Shown one piece after another: positions 1 through 8,392 of a stretch of DNA of 64,000 bases; position 1 is the first letter of the stretch; each line of letters begins with the position of its first letter. The notes under the pieces were generated by a model. It did not search any database. It worked only from the letters and a program-made list of their open reading frames with translations, and was not told the DNA's origin. Both the position numbers and the translations under genes were made by a program. Source of the stretch: Desulfobacteraceae bacterium (GTDB lineage: Bacteria; Desulfobacterota; DSM-4660; Desulfatiglandales; Desulfatiglandaceae). Location: contig JAERTK010000163.1 of assembly GCA_016844935.1 (NCBI GenBank), positions 1-64,000 on the forward strand, written 5' to 3'.

Positions 1-1
1 T

Positions 2-340
2 ATCAATACTGCCTCCGTTGCAGCCTATGAGGGCCAGATCGGTCAGACGGCCTATGCCGCTTCCAAAGCCGGGATCATCGGCGTGACCCTGCCGGCAGCC
101 CGGGAATTTGCGCCCCTGGGTATCCGTGTGATCACCATCGCTCCCGGGCTTTTTGAAACCCCCATGCTGTTGGGGCTGCCGGAAAAAGTCCAGGAGGCCC
201 TGGGCATGAGCGTACCGTTCCCCAGCCGTCTGGGCCGCCCCGATGAATATGCGGGCCTGGCGGAACACATTATTGTAAACCCAATGATCAATGGCGAAAC
301 CATCCGGCTGGACGGGGCTCTCCGTATGGCGCCCCGATAA
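2..340 (+). CDS. Short-chain dehydrogenase (HSD10-like), 5' partial
   Basis: The 5' end lies outside the window; reading starts in frame at base 2 and ends with TAA. The visible 112 residues are the C-terminal half of an SDR: an NTAS segment, the catalytic Tyr-x3-Lys as YAASK, and the [10 protein letters not shown] loop that follows the active site. The ending [10 protein letters not shown] resembles type-10 3-hydroxyacyl-CoA dehydrogenases, which oxidise 3-hydroxyacyl-CoA with NAD in beta-oxidation. That substrate assignment comes from family resemblance and fits the acyl-CoA genes nearby; the SDR fold itself is clear. The gene converges on pspC with a 25-base gap. Confidence 0.85.
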   Translation: MNTASVAAYEGQIGQTAYAASKAGIIGVTLPAAREFAPLGIRVITIAPGLFETPMLLGLPEKVQEALGMSVPFPSRLGRPDEYAGLAEHIIVNPMINGETIRLDGALRMAPR

Positions 341-365
341 AAGTAAATTTTCGTTCCAGACCCGC

Positions 366-749
366 TCAAGCGCCGAAACGACTTTCCCAGTCATAATCCC
401 GGGAGGTCACCGTATCCTCCATCCGCCGAATGCGTTGCTCAATGTGGTCATACCGACGTTTGAGGCGGTCCACGGCACGGGGTCTGGAATGAACATAACT
501 GTCGTAAAAATCGTGGGCGTCGTCGCTGTCAATGCGAAGAACGGGGGCCGGTTTCATGATCAGAGCCGCCAGGAAATAGAGCCCTGTGATGGGCCAGAAA
601 CCGCTTACCAGCAATAGGATTACAGCAATGGCTCTTGCCCAGAAAACGGAAAAATCAAAATATTCCGCCACACCCCGAATTACCCCAAGAATCATTCCGT
701 TTCGGGACCGGTAAAGGCCCCTTCGAAAACTCCGGTTCATCCATTTCAT
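366..749 (-). CDS. pspC: PspC-domain membrane protein
   Basis: 127 residues. The N-terminal part (about residues 8-65) is a PspC domain: an RGLYRSRNGMILGVIRGVAEYF segment (split: RGLYRSRNGM then ILGVIRGVAEYF), followed by a hydrophobic helix (about 36-64). The C-terminal third is charged and helical, with many Arg and Asp. In enterobacteria PspC is an inner-membrane sensor that, with PspB, draws PspA from PspF when the membrane is damaged. The gene overlaps pspB by 4 bases and is the last gene of pspABC. Family assignment is secure; the signalling role is by analogy. Confidence 0.88.
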   Translation of the reverse strand: MKWMNRSFRRGLYRSRNGMILGVIRGVAEYFDFSVFWARAIAVILLLVSGFWPITGLYFLAALIMKPAPVLRIDSDDAHDFYDSYVHSRPRAVDRLKRRYDHIEQRIRRMEDTVTSRDYDWESRFGA

Positions 750-994
750 GGTTCGCTATCCTTTCTCCGGCCTTTTAGAATAATGGTCTCCAGCGCTTCA
801 ATCCGCTTTTCCATCCGTTCAAGTCCCTGGTAAATCTCCTGGATCATCCGCGCGTCCTCCGTCTGGGACCGTTGATCCTTGCGAGACAGGCCGCCTTTTT
901 TGATTTTGATACCCATCAGGATCGTGCCGCCGATGATGGCCACGCACAATATCAGTCCGCCGAATATGATTGCAACAATCATTGCGCCATGCAT
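746..994 (-). CDS. pspB: PspB-like membrane protein
   Basis: 82 residues: one N-terminal transmembrane helix (about residues 4-28), then a basic KIKKGG stretch and a charged amphipathic C-terminal helix with MEKRIEALE. This is the PspB layout (E. coli PspB is about 74 residues). Its ATG shares one base with the pspA stop codon, and it overlaps pspC by 4 bases, so the three genes are translationally coupled. Sequence similarity to PspB is modest; position between pspA and pspC and the topology carry the call. Confidence 0.78.
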   Translation of the reverse strand: MHGAMIVAIIFGGLILCVAIIGGTILMGIKIKKGGLSRKDQRSQTEDARMIQEIYQGLERMEKRIEALETIILKGRRKDSEP

Positions 995-1674
995 TATTGT
1001 GAAACCCTTTCTTCCCCGCGATTCATGGATGTTTTAAGGCGGTTCAGATCATTTTCAATCTCATCATCCATCATCAGGCCCTCAAACTCCGCCTCCAGGG
1101 TCGGTTTTTTCCCGTAATTCACCAGGTCCGCCTCCGCCTCCATCCGTTCAATACGGTTTTCCAATGCCTCGAATTTCATCACCGCATCGGTGCTTTCAAT
1201 CCTCCGGATATCCTCCTGGGCGCGCTGTTTCCGAACGGCATGAATGTGCCGCTGGACCAGTATCCGCTGTTTTTCCCGGGCTTTTTGGAGCTTCTCTTCC
1301 AACTGCTCAATGTCGCCATGGTACTGCCCCACCAGCGTGTCCAGCTCGCCAAGCTCTTCCTCCAGGTCCTCAGCCCGGCCGGTGTATTTCCGCTTTTCCA
1401 TGAGGGCCTCTCTTGCCAGATCGTCGCGCCCTTTGTTAACCGCCAATTGGGCCCGACCTTCCCATACTTTGACGCGATCGTTGACTTCCTCCATTTGTCG
1501 ACGGGTTTTGGCTGCCCTGGCAATCACTCCGGCGCACGCGGCCTTCAACTCCACCAGGGTGTCTTCCATTTCACGGATCATAAGCTTGATCAGTTTTTCC
1601 GGATCCTCAGCCCCCTCCAGCATAACATTGATGTTTGAGCTGACAATATCCCGAAAGCGTGTAAAGATTCCCAT
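994..1674 (-). CDS. pspA: Phage shock protein A (PspA/IM30 family)
   Basis: 226 residues, almost entirely helical coiled coil, starting MGIFTRFRDIV, matching the E. coli PspA start MGIFSRF. An ATG two codons upstream (at 1680) is possible, but GGAGGA abuts it directly, whereas the chosen ATG sits 6 bases behind that ribosome site. PspA binds stressed inner membrane as oligomers and, when free, inhibits the AAA+ activator PspF. It is the first gene of pspABC, divergent from pspF, and is preceded by a sigma-54 promoter at 1733-1748. The N-terminal amphipathic helix and the LIRE/MEDTL region are conserved. Confidence 0.95.
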   Translation of the reverse strand: MGIFTRFRDIVSSNINVMLEGAEDPEKLIKLMIREMEDTLVELKAACAGVIARAAKTRRQMEEVNDRVKVWEGRAQLAVNKGRDDLAREALMEKRKYTGRAEDLEEELGELDTLVGQYHGDIEQLEEKLQKAREKQRILVQRHIHAVRKQRAQEDIRRIESTDAVMKFEALENRIERMEAEADLVNYGKKPTLEAEFEGLMMDDEIENDLNRLKTSMNRGEERVSQ

Positions 1675-1732
1675 GTTCATTCCTCCACATTAAAAAAATA
1701 TCCTGTTTCAGCAAATTCTGCCAGATTTATTG

Positions 1733-1748
1733 AGCAGAAATCATGCCA
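1733..1748 (-). promoter_or_regulatory. Sigma-54 promoter of pspABC
   Basis: On the minus strand the 16 bases read TGGCATGATTTCTGCT. The -24 GG and -12 GC are exactly 12 bases apart, as required, and five of the seven -24 bases fit TGGCACG. Transcription should start near 1721, leaving a leader of about 45 bases before pspA. A sigma-54 promoter is expected here because the divergent gene encodes PspF, a sigma-54 activator. A nearby TGGCA at 1719-1723 has wrong spacing and was not used. Confidence 0.75.
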
Positions 1749-1794
1749 AACCCGCATTTTTTAGAAATTCAAAGGGAATCAGCGGTTTAATAGA

Positions 1795-1823
1795 TTGACA
1801 ACTTTAACAGGATTGGCGATATT
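1795..1823 (+). promoter_or_regulatory. Sigma-70-type promoter of pspF
   Basis: TTGACA (1795-1800), a 17-base spacer, then GATATT (1818-1823). Predicted start near 1830. The perfect -35 and ideal spacing make it a good candidate for constitutive pspF expression, as in E. coli where pspF has its own sigma-70 promoter. It lies about 50 bases upstream of the sigma-54 promoter on the other strand, where PspF would be expected to bind and repress itself. Confidence 0.6.
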
Positions 1824-1842
1824 AGCCGATATCTAGTATTTC

Positions 1843-2919
1843 GTGCCATTTTTTGCGGTATTTTTCACCATGCCCCAGCACCGGATGTCCACACAAAATT
1901 CGCTTCCTCCCGAGTCCCTTTACAGGACCCACGAGGCCCTGGGACAATCAGAAGCGTTTCTTGATCTGCAGGAAAAGCTCTCCAGAGTGGCCCCCGTCGA
2001 TCGACCGGTGCTGCTTCTGGGGGAACGCGGCACCGGAAAGGAACTGGCCGCCGCCCGCATCCACTTTCTTTCGGGGCGCTGGAAAGGTCCCTATATTGCC
2101 TTGAATTGCTCGGCCCTGGCCCCGACCCTCATGGAATCCGAACTTTTCGGACATGAAAAAGGGGCTTTTACCGGGGCGGACCGGCGCCGGACCGGCAGGT
2201 TTGAAACGGCCCACCGGGGCACCCTCTTCCTGGATGAAATCGGCAACATGCCCCTGGAGGTGCAGGAGAAAACACTTCGACTGGTGGAATACGGCTCTTT
2301 TGAAAGGGTGGGTAGTTCGAGAAGCATTGAGGTGGATGTCCGCATTGTGGCAGCCACCAATTCGGATCTTATCCAACAAACAAAAGAAGGGTATTTCAAG
2401 GCCGACCTGCTGGACCGCCTCACCTTTGAAGTGGTTTTCCTGCCCCCTTTAAGGGAAAGGGCTGAAGACATCCCCCTTCTGGCCAACCACTTTGCATCCA
2501 GAATGGCCTTTGAGATGGAGCGCCAGGACACCCCGGTGTTTGCCCCTGAAACCATGACCCTTCTGGAAAACTACCCCTGGCCGGGAAACATCCGGGAACT
2601 CAAGAATGTTGTTGAGCGGGCCGTGTACCGAACCGATGATACGGTTATCAGAAAAATTACCTTTAGCCCTTTTGAGAAATTTCACATGGGTGGAGCCCTG
2701 CCTGCGACCTTGGATGCGCCCGTTGACCCGAAAGACCACCCCATGGACAAGCTTTTAAAAATGCCGCTTCAGGACGCCGTTCGGGAATTGAAGGTCCGCA
2801 TGCTGAACCACGCTCTCTCAAAGGCCCGGCACAACCAGAGAAAAGCAGCCGATACGCTGGGACTCACCTACCACCAGTTCCGAGGGCTTTATCGATCGTT
2901 CAAAAACGATATCCGTTAA
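1843..2919 (+). CDS. pspF: PspF, sigma-54-dependent AAA+ activator
   Basis: Up to 358 residues. Like PspF it has no N-terminal sensory domain: the AAA+ module begins at once with Walker A GERGTGKE, the sigma-54-contacting loop GAFTGADRR, Walker B TLFLDEIGNM and a PWPGNIRELKNVVERAVYR region very close to E. coli PspF. A C-terminal Fis-type helix-turn-helix (NQRKAADTLGLTYHQFRGL) binds DNA. It activates pspABC from the sigma-54 promoter at 1733-1748. The start is uncertain: GTG 1843, ATG 1870 or ATG 1885 all lack a clear ribosome site; alignment to PspF favours one of the later two. Confidence 0.92.
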   Translation: MPFFAVFFTMPQHRMSTQNSLPPESLYRTHEALGQSEAFLDLQEKLSRVAPVDRPVLLLGERGTGKELAAARIHFLSGRWKGPYIALNCSALAPTLMESELFGHEKGAFTGADRRRTGRFETAHRGTLFLDEIGNMPLEVQEKTLRLVEYGSFERVGSSRSIEVDVRIVAATNSDLIQQTKEGYFKADLLDRLTFEVVFLPPLRERAEDIPLLANHFASRMAFEMERQDTPVFAPETMTLLENYPWPGNIRELKNVVERAVYRTDDTVIRKITFSPFEKFHMGGALPATLDAPVDPKDHPMDKLLKMPLQDAVRELKVRMLNHALSKARHNQRKAADTLGLTYHQFRGLYRSFKNDIR

Positions 2920-3009
2920 GGGGTTCGGCAAAAAGAAACGTGGGTACAATCAATAAGATATCCCCCGGAACTGCAGGCCATGAACGGGGATCATTGTGGA
3001 GGTAATATC

Positions 3010-3774
3010 ATGACATACGAAATTCTTGCTTTTAAATACGCGGGACCCCTTGAAAGTTCCGGGGCCTTTGTGATGTGGTTTAAGGAGTGGGAGAAGACCG
3101 TCGAGCGCAACTGTTATTTCTGGCTCATAAGAGAGGGGTCAACCCAAATTATGGTGGATGCGGGCGCAACACCCGATCTGGCCGTGAAAAGGAATCTCAG
3201 CGGCTATATATCCCCCGAAAAATTGCTGCAGCAGGTGGGTCTGAATGCAGCGGATATAAAACACGTCATCCTGACCCACCTCCATTGGGATCACGCAGGG
3301 GGTTCATCGCTTTTCCCCAACGCACGATTTTACGTGCAGGAGGAGGAGTATCGTTTCTGGCTGGATGACCCCATATCCGAAAGACCCCCTTTCAAACTCG
3401 TCTCCGATAATGCCTGCAACGAATATCTCAGAAGCCTTGAAGACACGGACCGTCTGGTACTTCTCAAGGGGGATCGGGAAATATTCCCGGGTATCGAATG
3501 TTTAAAGGCCCCCGGGCACACACCGGCGCTTCAGGCTGTTTCCGTAAACACAGGGAAAGGAAAAGCCATACTCGGTTCCGACTGCGCCCACTTTTTCCGC
3601 AATTACCGGGAAGACTGGCCCAGTTCGCTCATAACGGACCTGGTGGCATGGATGAAAACCTATGATAAATTGAAAAGCAAAGTCAGTTCCCTTGACCTGC
3701 TCTTTCCCGGTCACGACCCTCTCATGACCACCCGTTATGAAAAAATAGCTGAAGGGTCAACAAAGTTGGCATAA
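3010..3774 (+). CDS. MBL-fold hydrolase, AHL-lactonase-like family
   Basis: 254 residues. The metal motif HLHWDHAGG (HxHxDH) is followed by a later GHTPAL histidine, a GSDCAH aspartate and a terminal FPGHDP histidine, so both zinc sites look complete. The order and length fit the group that includes N-acyl homoserine lactonases, but many members hydrolyse other esters or lactones, so the substrate is unknown. The ATG at 3010 has GGAGGT six bases upstream; the in-frame ATG at 2980 does not. It sits 90 bases behind pspF on the same strand, but a functional link is not evident. Confidence 0.82.
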   Translation: MTYEILAFKYAGPLESSGAFVMWFKEWEKTVERNCYFWLIREGSTQIMVDAGATPDLAVKRNLSGYISPEKLLQQVGLNAADIKHVILTHLHWDHAGGSSLFPNARFYVQEEEYRFWLDDPISERPPFKLVSDNACNEYLRSLEDTDRLVLLKGDREIFPGIECLKAPGHTPALQAVSVNTGKGKAILGSDCAHFFRNYREDWPSSLITDLVAWMKTYDKLKSKVSSLDLLFPGHDPLMTTRYEKIAEGSTKLA

Positions 3775-3836
3775 TTCTTTCTAAATTCCATTAGCTCGGA
3801 TCCTGCCCAATCTGATCTTCGGCAGGGAGATTTTTT

Positions 3837-4985
3837 CTAGATTTTACCCAGTAGCTGCCGGGCGATGGTGTTTTTCTCCATCTCTTTTGTGGCCTCGTAA
3901 ATTTCCACAATTTTAGCGTCCCGATAGAATCGTTCGATATCGTATTCATTAATGAACCCGTAGCCGCCGTGCAGTTGCAAGGCATCGTCGGTTACCCGTA
4001 CCCCGGTTTCCCCGGCCATCCATTTGGCCATGGCGATGAGTTTGGGATCAGTCCTCCCGTTATCCAGAAGCCATGCCGCCTGATAGGTCAAGACCCTTGC
4101 CGCTTCAACCTTTGTGGCCATCTCCGCCAGTTTGAATTGAATGGCCTGAAATTTCCCCACCGCCTGGCCAAAAGCCTCCCGCTTTTTCACATGCCCAATG
4201 GCCAGCTCCAGAGCGCCCTGGGCCACCCCCACACCCTGGGCGGCTGCCACCACCCGGTTGATGTTAAACAGTTCCATGGTCTGAGCAAATCCATTTCCCT
4301 CTTTCCCACCCACCAGATTTTCCCTGGGAACCCTCACGTTGTTAAACGACAACTCGGCCGTGTCCGAGGCCCTGATGCCCATCTTCCCGCGTATCTTGGA
4401 GGCCTCAAACCCGGGTCGATCCGTTTCCACCATGAGAATGGAATGCCGGTTGTAACGGCTTTTGGCATCCGGGTTTGTGACGCAGAAAACAGCCAGGTAT
4501 TTTGCAATACTACCGTTGGTGATGAATATTTTACTTCCGTTGATGACGTATTCATTCCCTTCCTTCACGGCTTCCGTTCTGGCGCCGAAAATATCACTGC
4601 CCGCATCCGGTTCGGTAATGGCAGCACCCATGATGGCCTCACCCGCGGGGATTGGCGGAAGATATTTCTTCTTTTGTTCGGGGGTCCCGTAATTTTGTAA
4701 ATACTCAGCCCCGAAAGCGGCCAGCAGCACACATCCGCAACCGGGATCCACCCGCCAGAATTCTTCCATAATCAGGCAGGTTTCAAAAAAACTCAACCCG
4801 GCACCCTCATATTCCTCTTTGATAAATCCACCCACGAACCCCAGTTCACAGGCCTTTTTCCAAAGCTTTTTGGGGAATTCTTCTTTCTGGTCATGCTCCT
4901 TGGCAATTTCCCGAATTTCACCCTCGGCGAATTCCCTGGCGGCCATTTTGATGTCCGTTTCTTCCTTGCTCAACTCGAAATTCAT
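3837..4985 (-). CDS. Acyl-CoA dehydrogenase
   Basis: 382 residues, the normal length for the family. Seen: an N-terminal helical domain, the FAD/substrate-binding TEPDAGSD loop, the KIFITNGSIA strand, and a C-terminal domain with LQLHGGYGFINEY and the IYEATKEM segment where the catalytic glutamate is expected. Such enzymes oxidise acyl-CoA to 2-enoyl-CoA and pass electrons to ETF. Chain-length or branched specificity cannot be read. The start at 4985 follows AAGGAGG by 9 bases; a GTG at 5003 overlaps that ribosome site and is rejected. It is separated from the liv operon by a terminator. Confidence 0.93.
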   Translation of the reverse strand: MNFELSKEETDIKMAAREFAEGEIREIAKEHDQKEEFPKKLWKKACELGFVGGFIKEEYEGAGLSFFETCLIMEEFWRVDPGCGCVLLAAFGAEYLQNYGTPEQKKKYLPPIPAGEAIMGAAITEPDAGSDIFGARTEAVKEGNEYVINGSKIFITNGSIAKYLAVFCVTNPDAKSRYNRHSILMVETDRPGFEASKIRGKMGIRASDTAELSFNNVRVPRENLVGGKEGNGFAQTMELFNINRVVAAAQGVGVAQGALELAIGHVKKREAFGQAVGKFQAIQFKLAEMATKVEAARVLTYQAAWLLDNGRTDPKLIAMAKWMAGETGVRVTDDALQLHGGYGFINEYDIERFYRDAKIVEIYEATKEMEKNTIARQLLGKI

Positions 4986-5099
4986 GCTGACTGCCTCCTT
5001 CACATCAACTGCAAAATTGTTCCATACTCAAAGCACATCCAGCACGGGACGACATCCCCCAGAGACGCTTTTCAGTGGGAACCACATCTCAACAATAAA

Positions 5100-5124
5100 G
5101 CCCCGGGGGTTTAAACCCCGGGGC
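5100..5124 (-). terminator. Rho-independent terminator after livK
   Basis: Perfect 9-bp stem GCCCCGGGG / CCCCGGGGC with a 7-base loop, followed on the minus strand by a CTTTATTGTTG T-rich run; four Ts also follow on the plus strand. It lies 42 bases behind the livK stop and upstream of the acyl-CoA dehydrogenase gene, which therefore needs its own promoter. Confidence 0.85.
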
Positions 5125-5165
5125 TTTTGCATACACTTTCACATTTCGAATCACCGAATAACGAA

Positions 5166-6362
5166 TCAGAGATCCTTGGGGCTGCGCCACCCGGTCAGAG
5201 GCACCAGGCACTTCTTTTCCACATCCGCCTTATAAAGCTTCACCTTTTTTGCCGGGGCATGGCTTTTGGGCGTATAGGTGACCAATGGAAAAATGCCGCC
5301 GGTGTCAAAATCCCGAAGGGTTTCCAGAGCATTTTTAAGGGTGTCGGGATTCAGATCTTTTCCAGCCCTCTTAATGGCTTCCGAAAACAGCATGGAAATG
5401 CCGACACCGCCGATATAGAGACTGGTCAGCTTCGGTTTCCGGTTGTTTTTCTTGGCGATCTCGCGGACCAGTTTGATGCCGGGAGTATCATCGGTCCAGC
5501 TTCCCACAAATCCGGAACCGATGTAATTCTTAGCAGCCGGACCGCACGCTTTCACCAGAAGATCGTCCGTTGCCCAGTTAAAGCCGAACACTTTGGGCCA
5601 GTAATTGTACTTTTCAGCGGTTTTCAGGAAGGAGATAATGGGCGGCAGCACATCACAGGTCACCACGATATTGGCGCCCGCCTTTTTCAGTGCCAGCACC
5701 TGGCTGGAGGCATCCACCGCGCCCGTGGGCAGCACCAGTTCTGCCACCACGGGGATATTGTATTTGGCGGCCCTTTTCTTGACAGCATTCAAACCTTTTT
5801 TTCCGTATTCCTTTTTGGTATAGACCACGCCAATCTTCTTGTCTTTCATCTTCATGTCATCATTGATGTAATCCACAATCACCTGGTATTGCCATTCATA
5901 AAGGGCGCCCAGGGCAAAAATATACGGGTGCAGCGGATCGAAGAACTCCAGGGCCATGGCATTGGGAATGTTGGCTATCTTGTAGCGTTTGATGTTTTTC
6001 ATGTTGGCGATGGTCTGATTGGTGCCGCCCGTGGTCATGACGGTCAGAACCTTGTCCCGACTGATGAGTTTCTTAACCGCAGCAACGGATTTGGGCGCCT
6101 GAAATCCATCATCTTCCCAGAGCATCTTTATTTTTCGGCCGTTGATGCCGCCCTTTTCATTGATGTAATTCATGTAATCAACCATGCCGTTTCCCTGGGG
6201 AATACCCAGGGCTGCTACCGGGCCGGTCTTTACCAACACAAACCCCATTTTCACCGAATCGTCTGTCACCCCCCGTCCGGCGGCCAATGCCAACCCGCCG
6301 CTCAAAAGCAATGCCATACAAACCAATGCCGCGATTCTTACCAATCCACCTTTGTTTCTCAT
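5166..6362 (-). CDS. livK: LIV-type ABC transporter substrate-binding protein
   Basis: 398 residues. A signal peptide (about residues 1-27, hydrophobic core ALVCMALLLSGGLALAA) precedes a periplasmic type I binding fold of the Leu/Ile/Val family: GFVLVKTGPVAALG, INEKGGINGRKI, and VYTKKEYGKKG. The family also binds other acids, amides and aromatic compounds, so the ligand is open; the acyl-CoA synthetase in the same operon points to a carboxylic acid. GGGAGGA lies six bases before the ATG. It is the last gene of the tetR-liv operon, 68 bases behind livM, and ends at the terminator 5100-5124. Confidence 0.9.
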   Translation of the reverse strand: MRNKGGLVRIAALVCMALLLSGGLALAAGRGVTDDSVKMGFVLVKTGPVAALGIPQGNGMVDYMNYINEKGGINGRKIKMLWEDDGFQAPKSVAAVKKLISRDKVLTVMTTGGTNQTIANMKNIKRYKIANIPNAMALEFFDPLHPYIFALGALYEWQYQVIVDYINDDMKMKDKKIGVVYTKKEYGKKGLNAVKKRAAKYNIPVVAELVLPTGAVDASSQVLALKKAGANIVVTCDVLPPIISFLKTAEKYNYWPKVFGFNWATDDLLVKACGPAAKNYIGSGFVGSWTDDTPGIKLVREIAKKNNRKPKLTSLYIGGVGISMLFSEAIKRAGKDLNPDTLKNALETLRDFDTGGIFPLVTYTPKSHAPAKKVKLYKADVEKKCLVPLTGWRSPKDL

Positions 6363-6430
6363 ACCTTATCCTCCCTTTTGTTTAGGTGCTCGAACTTTTT
6401 TTCGAAAAGCCCGCGCAGGTTTATAAACCG

Positions 6431-7483
6431 TTAGTATGTAAAAGGCCAGTTTTTGAATCCAATCTTAATCCGTTGCCAGATGGCATTCAAGCCGCCCGGT
6501 TCGAAAATCAGAAACAGCATGATCAGAAGACCGAATACGGCAATGTTCCACTCTTCATCATAACGGCCCTGCATGGCGGGAATAACAGCCTCGATTCCCT
6601 GGGCCAGCAGTTTGATGCCCTCCGGTACCACCACAATAAAAATGGCACCGAAGATGGAACCCAGGATGCTTCCCAGGCCCCCGATGACAATCATGGCCAT
6701 ATACTCCACCGAGGACATGAGGGTAAAGTGCTCCGGGTGAATGTGCCCCATGACATAGGCGTACATACCCCCCGCCACACCGGCGTAAAATGAGCTCAAA
6801 GCAAAAGCCGTCACCTTGTATCCCGTGAGGTTGACCCCCATGACTTCCGCTGCGATGTCACGATCCCTCACGGCGATGAACGCCCGTCCGATCCGGGTTC
6901 GGACAATATTCTTGGCCGCGATAATCATCAAAGCGGTTACGATCAGAAGAAAATAATACATGCTCTCGTCCGTATCCAGAACGAGACCCAGCACATTGAC
7001 TTCGGGCATGTACATGCCCCGCTCGCCGCCGGTCAGACTCCCCCAGGTAATGAGGACGTACTCCACCATCACCCCGAAACTCATGGTGGCCATAGCCAGA
7101 TAAAGGCCTTTTAGTCTCAAGCAGGGGATTCCCACCAGAATTCCGGCGCCGGCGCTGACCAGGCCCCCGGCGGGAAGGGTGATCCAGAAAGGCATGCCCA
7201 AGCCTTCTCCCAGCAGGGCGGCCGTATAGGCGCCGATGGCCAGAAAAGCGGCATGCCCCAGGGAAATCTGACCCGTAAACCCGGTGAGGATGTTGAGGCC
7301 CACGGAGGCCACCACCGCAATACAGGAAAGGTTCACCATATAGACAATGTAAGAATCCGAAATATAGGGCAGCATCAGTAAGCAGAGAATAAAGAGGCCC
7401 ATCCAGCATTTGCTCCAGATGGTATCCAGAAGTTTGATATCCTCATGGTAACTCTCACAAAATGTTTTGCTGCGTATGGCCAT
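6431..7483 (-). CDS. livM: LIV-type ABC transporter permease (LivM)
   Basis: 350 residues with about eight to ten hydrophobic helices. LivM hallmarks include GLNILTGFTGQISLGHAAF near residue 65, YLAMATMSFG, and the cytoplasmic AVRDRDIAAEVMGVNL loop that contacts the ATPases. It pairs with LivH to form the membrane channel for the LivK ligand. It begins 5 bases after livH, so the two are co-translated. Unusual for LivM, it carries about 35 extra N-terminal residues before the first membrane helix. Confidence 0.93.
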   Translation of the reverse strand: MAIRSKTFCESYHEDIKLLDTIWSKCWMGLFILCLLMLPYISDSYIVYMVNLSCIAVVASVGLNILTGFTGQISLGHAAFLAIGAYTAALLGEGLGMPFWITLPAGGLVSAGAGILVGIPCLRLKGLYLAMATMSFGVMVEYVLITWGSLTGGERGMYMPEVNVLGLVLDTDESMYYFLLIVTALMIIAAKNIVRTRIGRAFIAVRDRDIAAEVMGVNLTGYKVTAFALSSFYAGVAGGMYAYVMGHIHPEHFTLMSSVEYMAMIVIGGLGSILGSIFGAIFIVVVPEGIKLLAQGIEAVIPAMQGRYDEEWNIAVFGLLIMLFLIFEPGGLNAIWQRIKIGFKNWPFTY

Positions 7484-7488
7484 GATTT

Positions 7489-8367
7489 TTAGACCCTTTC
7501 CACTTCCTTGGTTCCGAACAGCCCATAGGGCCTTATCATCAATACCAGAAACAGTACCGCGAAAGGCGTCACGTCCTTAATGCCGCCCCCCACCATCTGG
7601 TCCAGATAACCGCCGGCCATATTTTCCAGGATACCGATGGCGAGCCCGCCGATAATAGCCCCTGGAATACTTTCAAGCCCTCCCAGGATCACTGCGGGAA
7701 AGGCGCTGATGGCCACAAAAGCGAGGCCAACATTCAACACCATGACATTGGCCAGGCCCACGCCGGCCAGCCCGGCCACCACAAAGGAGATCCCCCAGGT
7801 CAAGGCATACACCCGTTTGATGTTGATGCCCATGAGGGTTGCCGTGTCCTGATCATTGGCCGTGGCTCGCATGCCCAGGCCCAGGCGGGCGAACTTGAAA
7901 AAGCAAAAGAAGAGGATCATGAGGGTAAAGGAGATAATCATGCTCCAGAGATGATTGTGACTCAATACGATGCCCCCAAAATGGAGCGGTTCCACGGGAA
8001 AGGGACTGGGGAAAACATAATTGTGATGGCCGAAAACAATGCCGGCCATGGAGCGCAGGAATATGCTGAGACCGATGGTAATCATGACCACGGAAAAGAC
8101 CGGTTCTCCCAGCAGGGGCCGGATCACCAGACGTTCGGTGAGCGCTCCCAGAAGGGCAGACGCCACAAGGGTAAGGGGTACGGCCAGCCAGAAAGGAACC
8201 CCAAAGCCCACCAGGTAATAGGCAATAAACGCCGCCACCATAATGGCTTCACCCTGGGCGAAATTGATGACGCCGGTCCCTTTGTAAATGAGCACGAATC
8301 CCATGGCGATCAGCGCATAGAGGCTTCCCACGGCGATGCCACTGATCAGTAGTTCCAGGAAATACAT
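7489..8367 (-). CDS. livH: LIV-type ABC transporter permease (LivH)
   Basis: 292 residues, the typical LivH length, with eight predicted membrane helices. Family marks: SGIAVGSLYALIAMGFVLIY at the start, GVINFAQGE, the EAA-like MRATANDQDTATLMGINIKR loop (shown in part: ATANDQDTATLMGI), and AFPAVILGGLESIPGA. GGAGGCGAGG precedes the ATG. It follows the acyl-CoA synthetase by 25 bases and belongs to the tetR-liv operon. Confidence 0.94.
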   Translation of the reverse strand: MYFLELLISGIAVGSLYALIAMGFVLIYKGTGVINFAQGEAIMVAAFIAYYLVGFGVPFWLAVPLTLVASALLGALTERLVIRPLLGEPVFSVVMITIGLSIFLRSMAGIVFGHHNYVFPSPFPVEPLHFGGIVLSHNHLWSMIISFTLMILFFCFFKFARLGLGMRATANDQDTATLMGINIKRVYALTWGISFVVAGLAGVGLANVMVLNVGLAFVAISAFPAVILGGLESIPGAIIGGLAIGILENMAGGYLDQMVGGGIKDVTPFAVLFLVLMIRPYGLFGTKEVERV

Positions 8368-8392
8368 TTCCTCGCCTCCAAAAACGGGACGT

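Noticed and set aside
1714-1727. TGGCAGAATTTGCT on the minus strand as sigma-54 promoter of pspA
   Set aside because: GG and GC are 10, not 12, bases apart; the site at 1733-1748 has correct spacing.
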